64,000 nt of DNA from Steroidobacteraceae bacterium. GTDB taxonomy: Bacteria > Pseudomonadota > Gammaproteobacteria > Steroidobacterales > Steroidobacteraceae. The stretch's first letter is position 1. Each line of letters opens with the position of its first letter. The notes beneath the pieces were generated by a model. It did no database searches, had not been told where the DNA came from, and saw only the letters and a program-made list of their open reading frames with translations. The stretch is from NCBI GenBank assembly GCA_025458865.1, contig JALORP010000011.1, positions 37,848 through 101,847 on the forward strand. The letters are read 5' to 3'. Shown here in pieces: positions 26,472-37,964 of this stretch. The translations under genes were made by a program, and so were the position numbers.

Positions 26472-26732
26472 ATGACGCCCTCCATCTGCCACGAGCACAA
26501 CCTCCGCCAGCCGCCGCCGGCGACGCGTCCCTTCGGGGTCCGCGTGAGCCTCAGGCGGGGCGATCCGTTCGCCAAGCTGGTCGGCGAGGACTGGCACAAG
26601 CTGCACTGGTACTCGACCGAGGCCGAGCGCGACGCCGCGCTCGCCGAGATGAGCCGCCGCTACCCGTTCTTCCGCGTTGGCGATGAGCCCGCTCTCGTAT
26701 TCGAGAAGGTCGAGGCAAGCGCGCGGCGCTGA
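26472..26732 (+). CDS. Small conserved-looking cytoplasmic protein of unknown function
   Basis: The 86-residue protein (88 if the in-frame GTG at 26466 is used) contains RPFGVRVSLRRGDPFAKLVGEDW and HWYSTEAERDAALAEMSRRYPFFRVGD. There is no signal or membrane segment. Codon usage matches neighbours and the frame is open throughout. As for the kinase gene, a TAGAAT-like hexamer lies immediately upstream. I do not recognise the family. Confidence 0.7.
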   Translation: MTPSICHEHNLRQPPPATRPFGVRVSLRRGDPFAKLVGEDWHKLHWYSTEAERDAALAEMSRRYPFFRVGDEPALVFEKVEASARR

Positions 26733-26783
26733 GTGCAGGCCTCGACGCGGCGCTGGCTGCGCACGGTGCTACCATGCGCGCCG

Positions 26784-28859
26784 ATGAAAGATCGTAGCGT
26801 CCGCCTCGCTGTCCTGTACGGCCTCGCCCTCGCCGCGGGACCGGCCGTTGCCGCCGGGCCCGCGCTCGAGGAAATCGTCGTCACCGCCACCCGCAGCGAG
26901 ATGCGCCTGCTCGACTACGCCGGCGCCATCGGCCGCATCGAGGCGGCCGAAATCGCCGGGCTCGGCGCCACGCACCACTCCGAGGTCATGAACCGCATCC
27001 CGGGCGTCATGATCCAGCGCGGCAGCGGCCAGGAGTCGCTCACCGCGCTGCGCTCGCCGGTGCTCACCGGCGCCGGCTCCTGCGGCGCTTTCCTCTTCCT
27101 CGAGGACGGCATCCCGCTCAGGCCCGTCGGCTTCTGCAACGTGAACGAGCTGTTCGAGGTCAACGGCGAGCAGGCCGCCGCCGTCGAGATCATCCGCGGC
27201 ACCGGCAGCGCGCTCTACGGCTCGAACGCCGTGCACGGCATCGTCAACGTCATCAATCCACTGCCCTCGCAGCTGCCGTCGCTCGGCCTCGCGCTCGAGG
27301 GCGGCTCGGACGAATATGGCCGGCTCAAGCTGGCGGCCTCGGGCGACACGGCCGCCGGCGAGGCCGGCGTGGCGCTGCACGCCACTCACGACGGCGGCTG
27401 GCGCGACGATGCCGGCTTCGACGAGCAGAAGCTCGCCGCGAGCCTCGTGCGGCCGGCCGCGGAAGGCACGCTCACGTTGCGCCTCAACGCGACGAACCTG
27501 CGGCAGGACACGGCCGGTTTCATCGTCGGCGAGGACAGTTACCGCGACGAAGCAATTGCGAAGAGCAACCCGAACCCCGAGGCCTACCGCAACGCCCACA
27601 GCCTGCGGTTTTCGACCCACTACGGCTTCACGCGCCGCGAGGACGAGCAGTACGACGCCCGCTTCGTGGTGCGAAGCTCGCGCATGGACTTCCTGCAGCA
27701 TTTCCTGCTCGGCAAGCCGCTCGAGGAGAACGGCCAGGACAGCGTGACGGTGCTGCTGTCCCGCAGCCTCGCGGCCGGCGGCGGCCGGATCACCACGGGA
27801 CTCGACCTCGAGCACGCCGCCGGATTCCTCCGCCAGACGCAGGATGGTCCAACGACCGGCGGTTCTGCCGCCGCGAACGCGATCCGTCCCGCCGGCAAGC
27901 AGTACGACTACGACGTCAAGTCGCTGCTCGCCGCGCCTTACCTGCACTGGGTGCGGCCGCTAGGCGAGCGGTTCGAGCTCACTGCGGGGCTCAGGCTCGA
28001 GTGGCTGCAGTACGACTACGACAACCGCATGCTGGACGGCAACACCGACGAGAACGGCGTACCCTGCGGCTTCGGCGGCTGCCTCTACAACCGCCCCGCG
28101 GATCGCAAGGACGAGTTCACGAACGTCGGTCCCCGGCTCTCGCTCGCCTGGCGCCTCGACGAGGCGAGCACGGCGTGGCTCGGCCTCTCGAGGGGCTTCC
28201 GCCCGCCGGAGGCGACCGAGCTCTACCGCCTGCAGCGCGGCCAGGACGTCGCCGACCTCGACTCCGAGCAGATCGACGGAGCGGAACTCGGCTATCGCCG
28301 CCTTGGCGAGACGCTCTCCGTGGAGCTCACCGGTTTCTGGATGGAGAAGGACGACGTCATCCTGCGCGACGCCTTGGGCTTCAACGTCAGCGGAGGCCGG
28401 ACGCGCCACGAGGGTGTGGAGTACGGCTTCGACTGGCGCCCCTGGGGCGGCCTGAGCCTCGCGGCCTCCGGCACCTTCGCCCGCCACACCTATCGCTTCA
28501 CAGGCGCCATCGAGCAGGGCGAGCAGGTGACGAGCGGCGACGACGTGGACACCGCGCCGCGCCAGCTCCACAACGTCCGGCTCGGCTACGGCGGCGCCCG
28601 CTGGCGCGGCGAGCTGGAGTGGGTCTACGTGGACGAGTACTGGGCGAACGCGGCGAATACCGCGCGCTACGCGGGCCACGACCTGCTGAACCTGCGGCTT
28701 TCGTGGTCGCCGGTCGAGACGCTCGGCCTGACGCTTCGCGTCACCAACCTCGCCGACCGCGCCTACGCCGACCGCGCGGACTTCGCCTTCGGCAACTTCC
28801 GCTACTTCCCGGGCCGCGGCCGCGCCGCGTTCCTCGAGGTCTCGTGGCGGCGCGACTGA
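26784..28859 (+). CDS. TonB-dependent outer-membrane receptor
   Basis: The 691-residue protein has a signal peptide (1-24) and a TonB box (EEIVVTATR, about 29-37). The plug domain contains NRIPGVMIQRGSG, GIPLRPVGFCNVNELFEVN and the signature ALYGSNAVHGIVNVI. The barrel follows and ends in ATFLEVSW-type strands. It actively takes up a ligand such as a siderophore, cobalamin or other scarce compound, powered by TonB. The plug carries a Cys pair (GAGSCGAF and GFCNVN) not present in most receptors. No TonB/ExbBD genes are in the window. The longer start at 26733 is less likely because ATG 26784 opens into the signal peptide. Confidence 0.92.
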   Translation: MKDRSVRLAVLYGLALAAGPAVAAGPALEEIVVTATRSEMRLLDYAGAIGRIEAAEIAGLGATHHSEVMNRIPGVMIQRGSGQESLTALRSPVLTGAGSCGAFLFLEDGIPLRPVGFCNVNELFEVNGEQAAAVEIIRGTGSALYGSNAVHGIVNVINPLPSQLPSLGLALEGGSDEYGRLKLAASGDTAAGEAGVALHATHDGGWRDDAGFDEQKLAASLVRPAAEGTLTLRLNATNLRQDTAGFIVGEDSYRDEAIAKSNPNPEAYRNAHSLRFSTHYGFTRREDEQYDARFVVRSSRMDFLQHFLLGKPLEENGQDSVTVLLSRSLAAGGGRITTGLDLEHAAGFLRQTQDGPTTGGSAAANAIRPAGKQYDYDVKSLLAAPYLHWVRPLGERFELTAGLRLEWLQYDYDNRMLDGNTDENGVPCGFGGCLYNRPADRKDEFTNVGPRLSLAWRLDEASTAWLGLSRGFRPPEATELYRLQRGQDVADLDSEQIDGAELGYRRLGETLSVELTGFWMEKDDVILRDALGFNVSGGRTRHEGVEYGFDWRPWGGLSLAASGTFARHTYRFTGAIEQGEQVTSGDDVDTAPRQLHNVRLGYGGARWRGELEWVYVDEYWANAANTARYAGHDLLNLRLSWSPVETLGLTLRVTNLADRAYADRADFAFGNFRYFPGRGRAAFLEVSWRRD

Positions 28860-28881
28860 ACATCGGGACGGACAACACCCC

Positions 28882-29325
28882 ATGCAAACCGGCGCTTATC
28901 TCGTCACCGCGGCCATCGGCGGCCTGCTCGCACTGCAAGTCGGCCTGAATGCCGTCATGCGCAGCCACACCGGCACCGCGCTCTCCGCGGCGCTCGTCAA
29001 CTTCGTGATCGGCTCGGTCGCGCTGGCCGCCGTTCTGTTCGCCACGCGCATGCCGCTGCCCACCGGCGCGCAGCTCGCGGGGGCACCCTGGTGGGCGTGG
29101 CTCGCCGGCCTCGGCGGCGCGGCCTATGTCGCATCCTCGGCGGTGCTGGGGCCGCTGATCGGCGGCGCTGCCTTCCTGGCCTGCGTGGTCGCGGGACAGA
29201 TGGCGGGCTCGCTGCTGCTCGACCACTACGGCTGGATCGGCTTCCCGGAGCGGCCACTCACGACCGCGCGCCTGATCGGCGCGGCGCTCGTGGTCGCCGG
29301 CGTGGTGCTGCTCGCGCGGGAGTGA
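28882..29325 (+). CDS. DMT-superfamily DUF606 (YdcZ-like) membrane protein
   Basis: The 147-residue protein has four or five hydrophobic helices (about 5-25, 34-54, 70-90, 97-115, 127-145) and the family features GLLALQVGLNAVMR and GGAAYVASSAVLGPLIG. DUF606 proteins are small inner-membrane transporters, often working as dimers. The substrate is unknown. It follows the TonB receptor by 22 bases, so the same ligand may pass both (inference). Confidence 0.85.
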   Translation: MQTGAYLVTAAIGGLLALQVGLNAVMRSHTGTALSAALVNFVIGSVALAAVLFATRMPLPTGAQLAGAPWWAWLAGLGGAAYVASSAVLGPLIGGAAFLACVVAGQMAGSLLLDHYGWIGFPERPLTTARLIGAALVVAGVVLLARE

Positions 29326-29338
29326 GTCGCGCCCGATC

Positions 29339-29479
29339 TCAGCGCTTCTCGTTGGGAATCTTCTGGCAGTCGTCCCAGGGGATGTCGCGTCCCGGGTAGG
29401 CCGGACGTTCGAAGGGCCAGGCTTCCTCGACCCAGCCGCGCACGGCCTTCGACAGGCGCTCGTCCGCCGTGCTGCCCAT
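29339..29479 (-). pseudogene. Possible C-terminal gene remnant
   Basis: The frame reading MGSTADERLSKAVRGWVEEA and ending PWDDCQKIPNEKR has protein-like composition, unlike the antisense shadows nearby. The same frame continues upstream as LVTFWARESA but no start or larger gene is present before the SDR gene takes over. It is 46 codons from the only convenient ATG. This may be the tail of a gene lost when the lower-GC SDR segment arrived. It could also be a real small protein. I do not recognise the family. Confidence 0.3.
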
Positions 29480-29540
29480 GGCACTCTCGCGCGCCCAGAA
29501 GGTGACCAGAGGCTGGACCTCATGCCGGGCACGTCGACGG

Positions 29541-30323
29541 CTAGCAAATCGAGTACCCACCATCAACCGGCAGGGTGACGCCGGTGATGAAATCGGCAGA
29601 GGCCGATGCAAGGAAGACGGCGGCCCCGGCGATTTCATCAGCCTCCCCCCACCGGGCCGCAGGTGTGCGCGCGAGGATCATCCTGTTGAACTCGGCATAG
29701 TCCGGGTGCTCGCGCGCGAGCGCCGTCATCTCGGTGGCGATCCAGCCTGGGGCGATCGCATTGACCTGTATCTGGTGAGGCGCCAGTTCAACGGCCATCG
29801 CCTTGGTCAGTTGCACGATGCCCCCCTTGGCCGCGCCATAGGACGGGAGCAGTCCCGCGCCAAAGTAGGAGTACATGCTGGCGAGATTGATGATCTTTCC
29901 CCGCTTGCGTCTTGCCATGGAGGCCGCCGCGTACTTGGACATCAGGAACGTCGCATCGAGATGGGTGGCGATCGTCGTATCCCAGGCTTCGGGTGACTCG
30001 TGGAGAATGCCGCCAGTGACGATTGCGACACCTGCATTGTTGACCAGAATATCGATGCCGCCCAGGGCCGACTCGACCGCGTCGATGGCACCGGACAGAG
30101 TTTCGCGCGCCGTCACGTCGAGACGCACGGCCAGCGCGGGAACGCCAAGCGCCCTCACCTCCGCTACCACCTCAGCGTTCCTTTCTTCATTTCGCGCAAG
30201 CACTGCAACCGCCGCGCCTGCGCGCGCCATGCCAAGCGCAATCGAGCGCCCGATGCCGCGGTTGCCGCCGGTAATGACAGCAACACGGCCACTGAGATCA
30301 AAAGGCAATGAAGTGCTGGGCAT
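29541..30323 (-). CDS. Short-chain dehydrogenase/reductase
   Basis: The 260-residue classical SDR has the cofactor motif TGGNRGIG (18-25), NNAG (95-98), a Ser149-Tyr162-x3-Lys166 catalytic triad (YGAAK), and the C-terminal FITGVTLPVDGGYS. Basic residues after the Gly motif and the overall look resemble gluconate 5-dehydrogenase/2-deoxy-gluconate dehydrogenase-like enzymes, but the substrate is not determinable. The region is noticeably lower in GC than its surroundings and has a possible gene remnant at its 3' side. This suggests horizontal acquisition. Confidence 0.93.
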   Translation of the reverse strand: MPSTSLPFDLSGRVAVITGGNRGIGRSIALGMARAGAAVAVLARNEERNAEVVAEVRALGVPALAVRLDVTARETLSGAIDAVESALGGIDILVNNAGVAIVTGGILHESPEAWDTTIATHLDATFLMSKYAAASMARRKRGKIINLASMYSYFGAGLLPSYGAAKGGIVQLTKAMAVELAPHQIQVNAIAPGWIATEMTALAREHPDYAEFNRMILARTPAARWGEADEIAGAAVFLASASADFITGVTLPVDGGYSIC

Positions 30324-30368
30324 TCTCTTTTCCGGTTATTGCGTGGTCGGACGATCCGGCTGAGCGCA

Positions 30369-30386
30369 GCGCGCTCAAAAGCGCGC
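30369..30386. terminator. Hairpin between aguA and SDR genes
   Basis: GCGCGCT, loop CAAA, AGCGCGC form a perfect 7-bp stem, 26 bases past the aguA stop on the minus strand. There is no T-tract, so termination is uncertain. Confidence 0.3.
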
Positions 30387-30411
30387 GGTTTGCAGCGTTA
30401 TGGGCAGTCCC

Positions 30412-31548
30412 TCAGGCCGCGCGGCGGCCGGCACGGGCCACGACCCGAAGACGCGCGCCCCGCGGGACCTGCTGCGTGATGCAGTGGACATTGCCGCCGC
30501 CGAGCAGGATCTCGCGCGCCGGTACGCCCACGACCTCGCGGCCGGGGAAGAGCCGGCGCAGGATCCGCAGCGCCCGGGCGTCGGTCGCGGGATCGAGCAG
30601 CGGCACCACCACGCGCCGGTTGGCGATGTAGAAATTCACGTAGGAGCCCGCCATGCGATCGCCCGCCTGGCGCGGGCGCGAGCCTTCGCGCCGATCCACG
30701 CCGGCTGCTTCCTGCGCCGTCATGAAGAGCGGCCCCGGTTGCGGGATCCTGTGCACGAGCAGGCGCCGTCCGCGTGCGTCTCGCGCGGCACGCAGCCGGG
30801 CGAGCGCGTCGCGGCTGATCTCGTGCTGCGGGTCGGCGGGGTCGTCGCACCAGGTGAGCGCAACCTCGCCCGGGCGGACGAAGCAACACAGATTGTCCAC
30901 GTGGCCGTCGGTTTCATCGTTGAACACGCCGCGGCCGAGCCAGATGACCCGCTCGATGCCGAGGTAGTCGCGCAGGTTCCGCTCGACGTCCTCGCGCCCG
31001 AGGCCGGGGTTGCGGTTCGGGTTGAGCAGGCATTCCTCGGTCGTGATCAGCGTGCCCTCGCCGTCCACGTGGATGGCGCCGCCCTCCAGCACGAACGGCG
31101 CGCGGTAGCGATCCAGCCCCTCCACCTCGAGCACCTTGCGCGCGACGAGGTCGTCCTGGTCCCACGGGAAGTAGAGGCCGCCGTCGAGCCCGCCCCAGGC
31201 ATTGAACATCCAGTCCACGCCGCGCACGCGGCCCTGGGCATCGATCACGCCGGTCGGGCCGGTGTCGCGCACCCAGGCGTCGTTGCTGCTGAGTTCGGCC
31301 ACTCGAACCGCGGCGGGCAGGTGCGCACGGGCGTTCTCGTACTGCGCCGCGGAGGCGCCAACGGTCACCGGCTCGCTCGCCGCGATCGCGGCCGCAACGG
31401 CCGTGAACGCCTCCTGCGCAGGCTTCGCGCCGAGACGCCAGTTGTCCGGCCGTTCCGGCCAGATCATCCAGGTGCCGGCATGGGGCTCGAACTCCGCCGG
31501 CATGCGGAAGCCGTCGCGGCGCGGGGTGCTCTTCAGGGTGCGGGCCAT
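30412..31548 (-). CDS. aguA: Agmatine deiminase
   Basis: Hydrolyses agmatine to N-carbamoylputrescine and ammonia in polyamine synthesis. The 378-residue protein has the PAD_porph fold with conserved blocks [61 protein letters not shown] and the nucleophile Cys356 in [13 protein letters not shown]. All catalytic elements look intact. The usual partner N-carbamoylputrescine amidase (aguB) is not in the window. A long imperfect palindrome begins nine bases upstream of the ATG, leaving no obvious Shine-Dalgarno. Confidence 0.94.
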   Translation of the reverse strand: MARTLKSTPRRDGFRMPAEFEPHAGTWMIWPERPDNWRLGAKPAQEAFTAVAAAIAASEPVTVGASAAQYENARAHLPAAVRVAELSSNDAWVRDTGPTGVIDAQGRVRGVDWMFNAWGGLDGGLYFPWDQDDLVARKVLEVEGLDRYRAPFVLEGGAIHVDGEGTLITTEECLLNPNRNPGLGREDVERNLRDYLGIERVIWLGRGVFNDETDGHVDNLCCFVRPGEVALTWCDDPADPQHEISRDALARLRAARDARGRRLLVHRIPQPGPLFMTAQEAAGVDRREGSRPRQAGDRMAGSYVNFYIANRRVVVPLLDPATDARALRILRRLFPGREVVGVPAREILLGGGNVHCITQQVPRGARLRVVARAGRRAA

Positions 31549-31556
31549 ACGAGACT

Positions 31557-31641
31557 CGAGGGGATCTTTGCCTTCACTTTTCCGACGATATCAAGCCAGT
31601 TGGCCCGCGGCACTGGAAAAGTGAGCGTGGATGTCCCCTGG
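31557..31641. repeat. REP-like imperfect palindrome
   Basis: Two 27-base arms (31557-31583 and 31615-31641) pair at about 19 of 27 positions. Their inner ten bases match perfectly (TCACTTTTCC and GGAAAAGTGA). A second short inverted pair (CCAGT and ACTGG) sits inside. The outer edges share AGGGGA and TCCCCT. This resembles a dispersed palindromic repeat of REP/BIME type. Only one copy is present here. Confidence 0.5.
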
Positions 31642-31716
31642 AGTCTTTCGGGCATCACGGGTTGCCCCGGGCGCGCCCTTCCATGGGCGCGACCGGAGGC
31701 CCGCTTGCAATGACCG

Positions 31717-32256
31717 TCAGTAGAGCGTGAGCGATGCGCCGGCCAGCAGGGCGCCGATGGCGGCGCCGGCGGCGACGTCGGTCGGGTAGTGCAGGCCGAG
31801 GACCGGACGCGAAGCCGCCACCAGCGCGGCGAAGGGCCACAGCATCCAGCCGAGTTCGGGAAAGTGGTGCGTCGCGATGATCGACAGGCACACGGCGTGC
31901 AGGGTGTGGCCTGAAGGGAAACTGTAGCGGTCGAGCGGCGGCACCGCGGCGCGGATCGCGGCGTGGGAGATGAACGGCCGCTCACGCACCAGCCGGTGCT
32001 TGAGCAGCTTGTAGAGGCCGACGCCGACGAGCGCCGTCAGCGCGAGCTGCAGCGCGGGACCGCGGCCCGCCTCGCCGTAGAGCAGGGGCAGCATGAGTAC
32101 GAGCACGTACCAGAACGCGCCGTCGCCGAGGCGGCTTGCGACCGCGAAGACTCCGCGGATGGCCGTGAAGTCGCAGCCGCGGTTCAAGCGCAGGCACAGT
32201 CGGTACTCGGCGGCGTCGAACCGCGCGAATCGCTGGCGGGCGCGTGCTGCGTCCAT
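31717..32256 (-). CDS. PAP2-family membrane phosphatase
   Basis: The 179-residue protein has five or six hydrophobic segments and the three phosphatase signatures: KLLKHRLVRERP (KxxxxxxRP), YSFPSGHT (PSGH) and SRPVLGLHYPTD (SRxxxxxHxxxD). It dephosphorylates a lipid phosphate such as undecaprenyl pyrophosphate or phosphatidic acid at the outer face of the inner membrane. The GGAGG Shine-Dalgarno lies inside a hairpin just upstream of the start. No operon partner is evident. Confidence 0.92.
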   Translation of the reverse strand: MDAARARQRFARFDAAEYRLCLRLNRGCDFTAIRGVFAVASRLGDGAFWYVLVLMLPLLYGEAGRGPALQLALTALVGVGLYKLLKHRLVRERPFISHAAIRAAVPPLDRYSFPSGHTLHAVCLSIIATHHFPELGWMLWPFAALVAASRPVLGLHYPTDVAAGAAIGALLAGASLTLY

Positions 32257-32260
32257 GTCA

Positions 32261-32297
32261 GGCCACCTCCGGCCCGAAGTGGGCCTTTTGGGTGGCC
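32261..32297 (-). promoter_or_regulatory. Hairpin covering the PAP2 ribosome-binding site
   Basis: Outer arms GGCCACC (32261-32267) and GGTGGCC (32291-32297) pair perfectly, and inner arms GGCCC and GGGCC (loop GAAGT) pair inside. On the minus-strand transcript the GGAGG lies between and within the arms, four to eight bases before the ATG. The structure could therefore occlude ribosome binding. Confidence 0.4.
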
Positions 32298-32405
32298 GGC
32301 ACTATCGCAAGTGCATGTTCCGGCGAGGTTTCAGCCGCGTGATGGTTTTATGAAGCTCGAACAAACGTGCGCCGCCTCACGTCCGCTCGACGGGGGAAAT
32401 CGCCC

Positions 32406-32422
32406 GTTTCCGAGACGGAAAC
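32406..32422. terminator. Hairpin downstream of the acyl-CoA dehydrogenase gene
   Basis: GTTTCCG, loop AGA, CGGAAAC form a perfect 7-bp stem 38 bases after the stop at 32460. No T-tract follows. It could be a transcript-end stabiliser or weak terminator. Confidence 0.35.
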
Positions 32423-32459
32423 AGGGGATCCCGTTTCGCGAACCCGGCCGCCAGCCGCC

Positions 32460-34421
32460 TCAGGCAACCGACCGCCGCTGTGGCGCAGGCTCCTTGTCCG
32501 CCCCAGCGCCCCGCGGATGCTCGTAGTCGTTCTTCTCCCAGTCCCGGTACTGCGGCGGGATCGGGTTCATCGCGCCTTCGGCCAGCCAGCCCAGTTTGCC
32601 GTCCATGAGCAGGCCCGTGACCCTATTGTAGGAGCGGTTGAAGTTGCCCTTGACCGCCCGGAAGTTGCCGTCGATGCGCCTCTTCGCCTCGCGGCAGAAC
32701 AGGTCGGCGAGTTCCTGCGGCGATGCGTCCGCCGGATTGGCCGCGGTCAGGTGGTCGGCATAGGAGAGCGCAGAGGCCATCACGAACAGGTCCACGCCGA
32801 TGTCGACGAAGTTGCCCAGGATGATCTGTTCGCGCTCGAGCTTCGGGCCGTACTTCGCCATGGTGGTGAACAGGCGCCGCGCCAGCAGCTTGCTGGTCTT
32901 CGCGCAGTAGGCGAGGTGCTTGCGGTTGCGCTCGTTCAGGTGCTTCGCATCGAGGTGCCCGCCGGTGTCCGGGATGAACAGCTTCGGCAGCCAGGTTCCG
33001 TAGAAGCCTGCCGCCTTCATCATCGCCTCGCCCTTGCCGACCTTCTGGCCGGGCTTGGGCTGAAGGATGGGCATCACGAGCTTGAAGTGGGTGTCGAGCG
33101 CCTCGCGCGCGATGATCAGGTGCATGACCTGCGACGACCCCTCGAAGATGCGGTTGACACGCGCGTCGCGCATGCCCATCTCCACGTTGGTCGGGCGCTC
33201 GCCACGCGCGTAGAGCGACGTGGCGCGCTCGTAGCCTCGCCCGCCGCGCACCTGCAGGTAGTCGTCGTACATCTTCCAGAGGGTCTCGGAGCACCAGTAC
33301 TTGGCGGCGGCCGCCTCCAGGCGGATGTCGGCCGACTTTCGGTCCGCGAAAGCGCAGGCGATGTAGACCATCGCTTTCATGCCAAAGAGCTGCGCCATGT
33401 AGCTCGCGGTCATCTTCGCCACGGCCTGGTGCTTTCCAACCGGCTGGCCCCACTGCTGACGCGTGGAGGTCCACCACTTCGCGTCCTCGACCAGCGCCAT
33501 GCCGCCGCCGACGGCGGCGGCCGGAATGCCGAGCCGACCGACATTCAGTGTCGCGAGCGCGATCTTGAGGCCCTCACCCGGCTTGCCGACGAGGTTCTCG
33601 ACGGGCACCTTGACGTTCTTGAAGGTGACGATGCCGTTCGCGATGCCCCTGAGGCCCATGAAGCGCGAACGCCGCACGCGCTCGACGCCCGGCCAGGCGG
33701 TCTCGACCACGAAGCAGGAGATCTGCGGCAGCGCCTTGCCGTTCGGTAGAACCTTGTCCGGGGTGCGCGCCAGCACCGCGATCAGCGTGGTCTTCGGGTC
33801 GCTGACGTTGGTGCACCAGAGCTTGTCGCCGTTGAGAATGTAGTGCTTGCCGTCCTCCGACAGCGTGGCCGTCGTGGTCATGCGGGCCGGGTCGGAGCCG
33901 ACGCCCGGCTCGGTCAGCGCGAAGGCCGAGATCTCGCCCTTCGCCAGGCGCGGCAGGTACTTGCGCTTCTGCTCCTCGGTGCCGAACTCCTTGAGCGGCT
34001 GCGGCACGCCGATGCTCTGGTGGGCCGACAGGTACGCCACCGTGCTGCCGCAATAGCTGCCGATCACGCCGAGCACGCGGGCGTAATTGGTGACGGACAG
34101 GCCCAGCCCCCCGTACTCCTTCGGGATCTTCATGCCGAAGAGCCCGACCGCGGCCATCGCCTCGAGCGCCTCGCGCGGGTACTCGCCCTCCTCGTCGATC
34201 TTCCAGGGATCGACGTGTTTCTCGATCACCGGGCGGATCTTCTCGATGTATTCGTCGCCGATGCGCTTGTCCTCGGCCGGCTGCGCCGGGAACGGATACA
34301 CGAGGTCCCAGCGGAAGCTGCCCTTGAACAGCTCCGCCGTGAAGCTGACCGACTCCCACTCCTGCTGGCGGGCGGACTCCGCCAGTTCCATCGACACGTC
34401 CTTGGCCTTCTGGTCGGTCAT
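32460..34421 (-). CDS. Acyl-CoA dehydrogenase, long form
   Basis: The 653-residue flavoenzyme introduces the trans-2 double bond in acyl-CoA. The N-terminal and middle ACAD domains are clear: GLFGMKIPKEYGGLGLS, ALTEPGVGSDPA, DKLWCTNVS. The C-terminal helical domain is followed by about 200 extra residues, as in ACAD9/VLCAD-like enzymes, suggesting long-chain substrates and membrane association. The catalytic-loop segment NRIFEGSSQVMHL is present. It is followed on the same strand by nothing for 200 bases. It sits downstream of fadA and fadB in what is probably one operon (52- and 30-base spacers). Gene order fadB-fadA-ACAD gives a full first-to-last beta-oxidation set. Confidence 0.92.
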   Translation of the reverse strand: MTDQKAKDVSMELAESARQQEWESVSFTAELFKGSFRWDLVYPFPAQPAEDKRIGDEYIEKIRPVIEKHVDPWKIDEEGEYPREALEAMAAVGLFGMKIPKEYGGLGLSVTNYARVLGVIGSYCGSTVAYLSAHQSIGVPQPLKEFGTEEQKRKYLPRLAKGEISAFALTEPGVGSDPARMTTTATLSEDGKHYILNGDKLWCTNVSDPKTTLIAVLARTPDKVLPNGKALPQISCFVVETAWPGVERVRRSRFMGLRGIANGIVTFKNVKVPVENLVGKPGEGLKIALATLNVGRLGIPAAAVGGGMALVEDAKWWTSTRQQWGQPVGKHQAVAKMTASYMAQLFGMKAMVYIACAFADRKSADIRLEAAAAKYWCSETLWKMYDDYLQVRGGRGYERATSLYARGERPTNVEMGMRDARVNRIFEGSSQVMHLIIAREALDTHFKLVMPILQPKPGQKVGKGEAMMKAAGFYGTWLPKLFIPDTGGHLDAKHLNERNRKHLAYCAKTSKLLARRLFTTMAKYGPKLEREQIILGNFVDIGVDLFVMASALSYADHLTAANPADASPQELADLFCREAKRRIDGNFRAVKGNFNRSYNRVTGLLMDGKLGWLAEGAMNPIPPQYRDWEKNDYEHPRGAGADKEPAPQRRSVA

Positions 34422-34473
34422 AGCCTCGTTCTCCTAAGGCAGGCCGCGACCCAGGGGCCGCGGCTCGGTAGTT

Positions 34474-37830
<3,357 letters not shown>

Positions 37831-37842
37831 CGTGTTTCTCCC

Positions 37843-37858
37843 GGATACGTATGCATCC
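37843..37858. promoter_or_regulatory. Imperfect palindrome, candidate operator upstream of fadB
   Basis: GGATACGTATGCATCC is symmetric at 12 of 16 positions. It lies in the predicted fadB leader, between a candidate -10 and the Shine-Dalgarno, where a TetR-type repressor of fatty-acid oxidation could bind. It is not a match to the FadR or PsrA boxes I know. Confidence 0.35.
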
Positions 37859-37885
37859 GATGCCGGGGGGCATCGCTGGCCCCGT

Positions 37886-37891
37886 ATTATC
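37886..37891 (-). promoter_or_regulatory. Candidate -10 for the fad operon
   Basis: GATAAT on the minus strand (five of six consensus bases) lies in an otherwise GC-rich spacer and would give a leader of about 50 bases. No convincing -35 is visible. Confidence 0.3.
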
Positions 37892-37964
37892 CGGGGCGCG
37901 CCGCCCGCCGGCATTCGGGAATCCACGGTGACGGACCCCCTTCGGCGGCGCCTGGGAGCCCTGA

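Noticed and set aside
31533-31985. Minus-strand ORF containing LTFPVPRANW
   Set aside because: It spans the PAP2 gene in another frame and the palindrome; the protein-like section comes from the repeat element itself.
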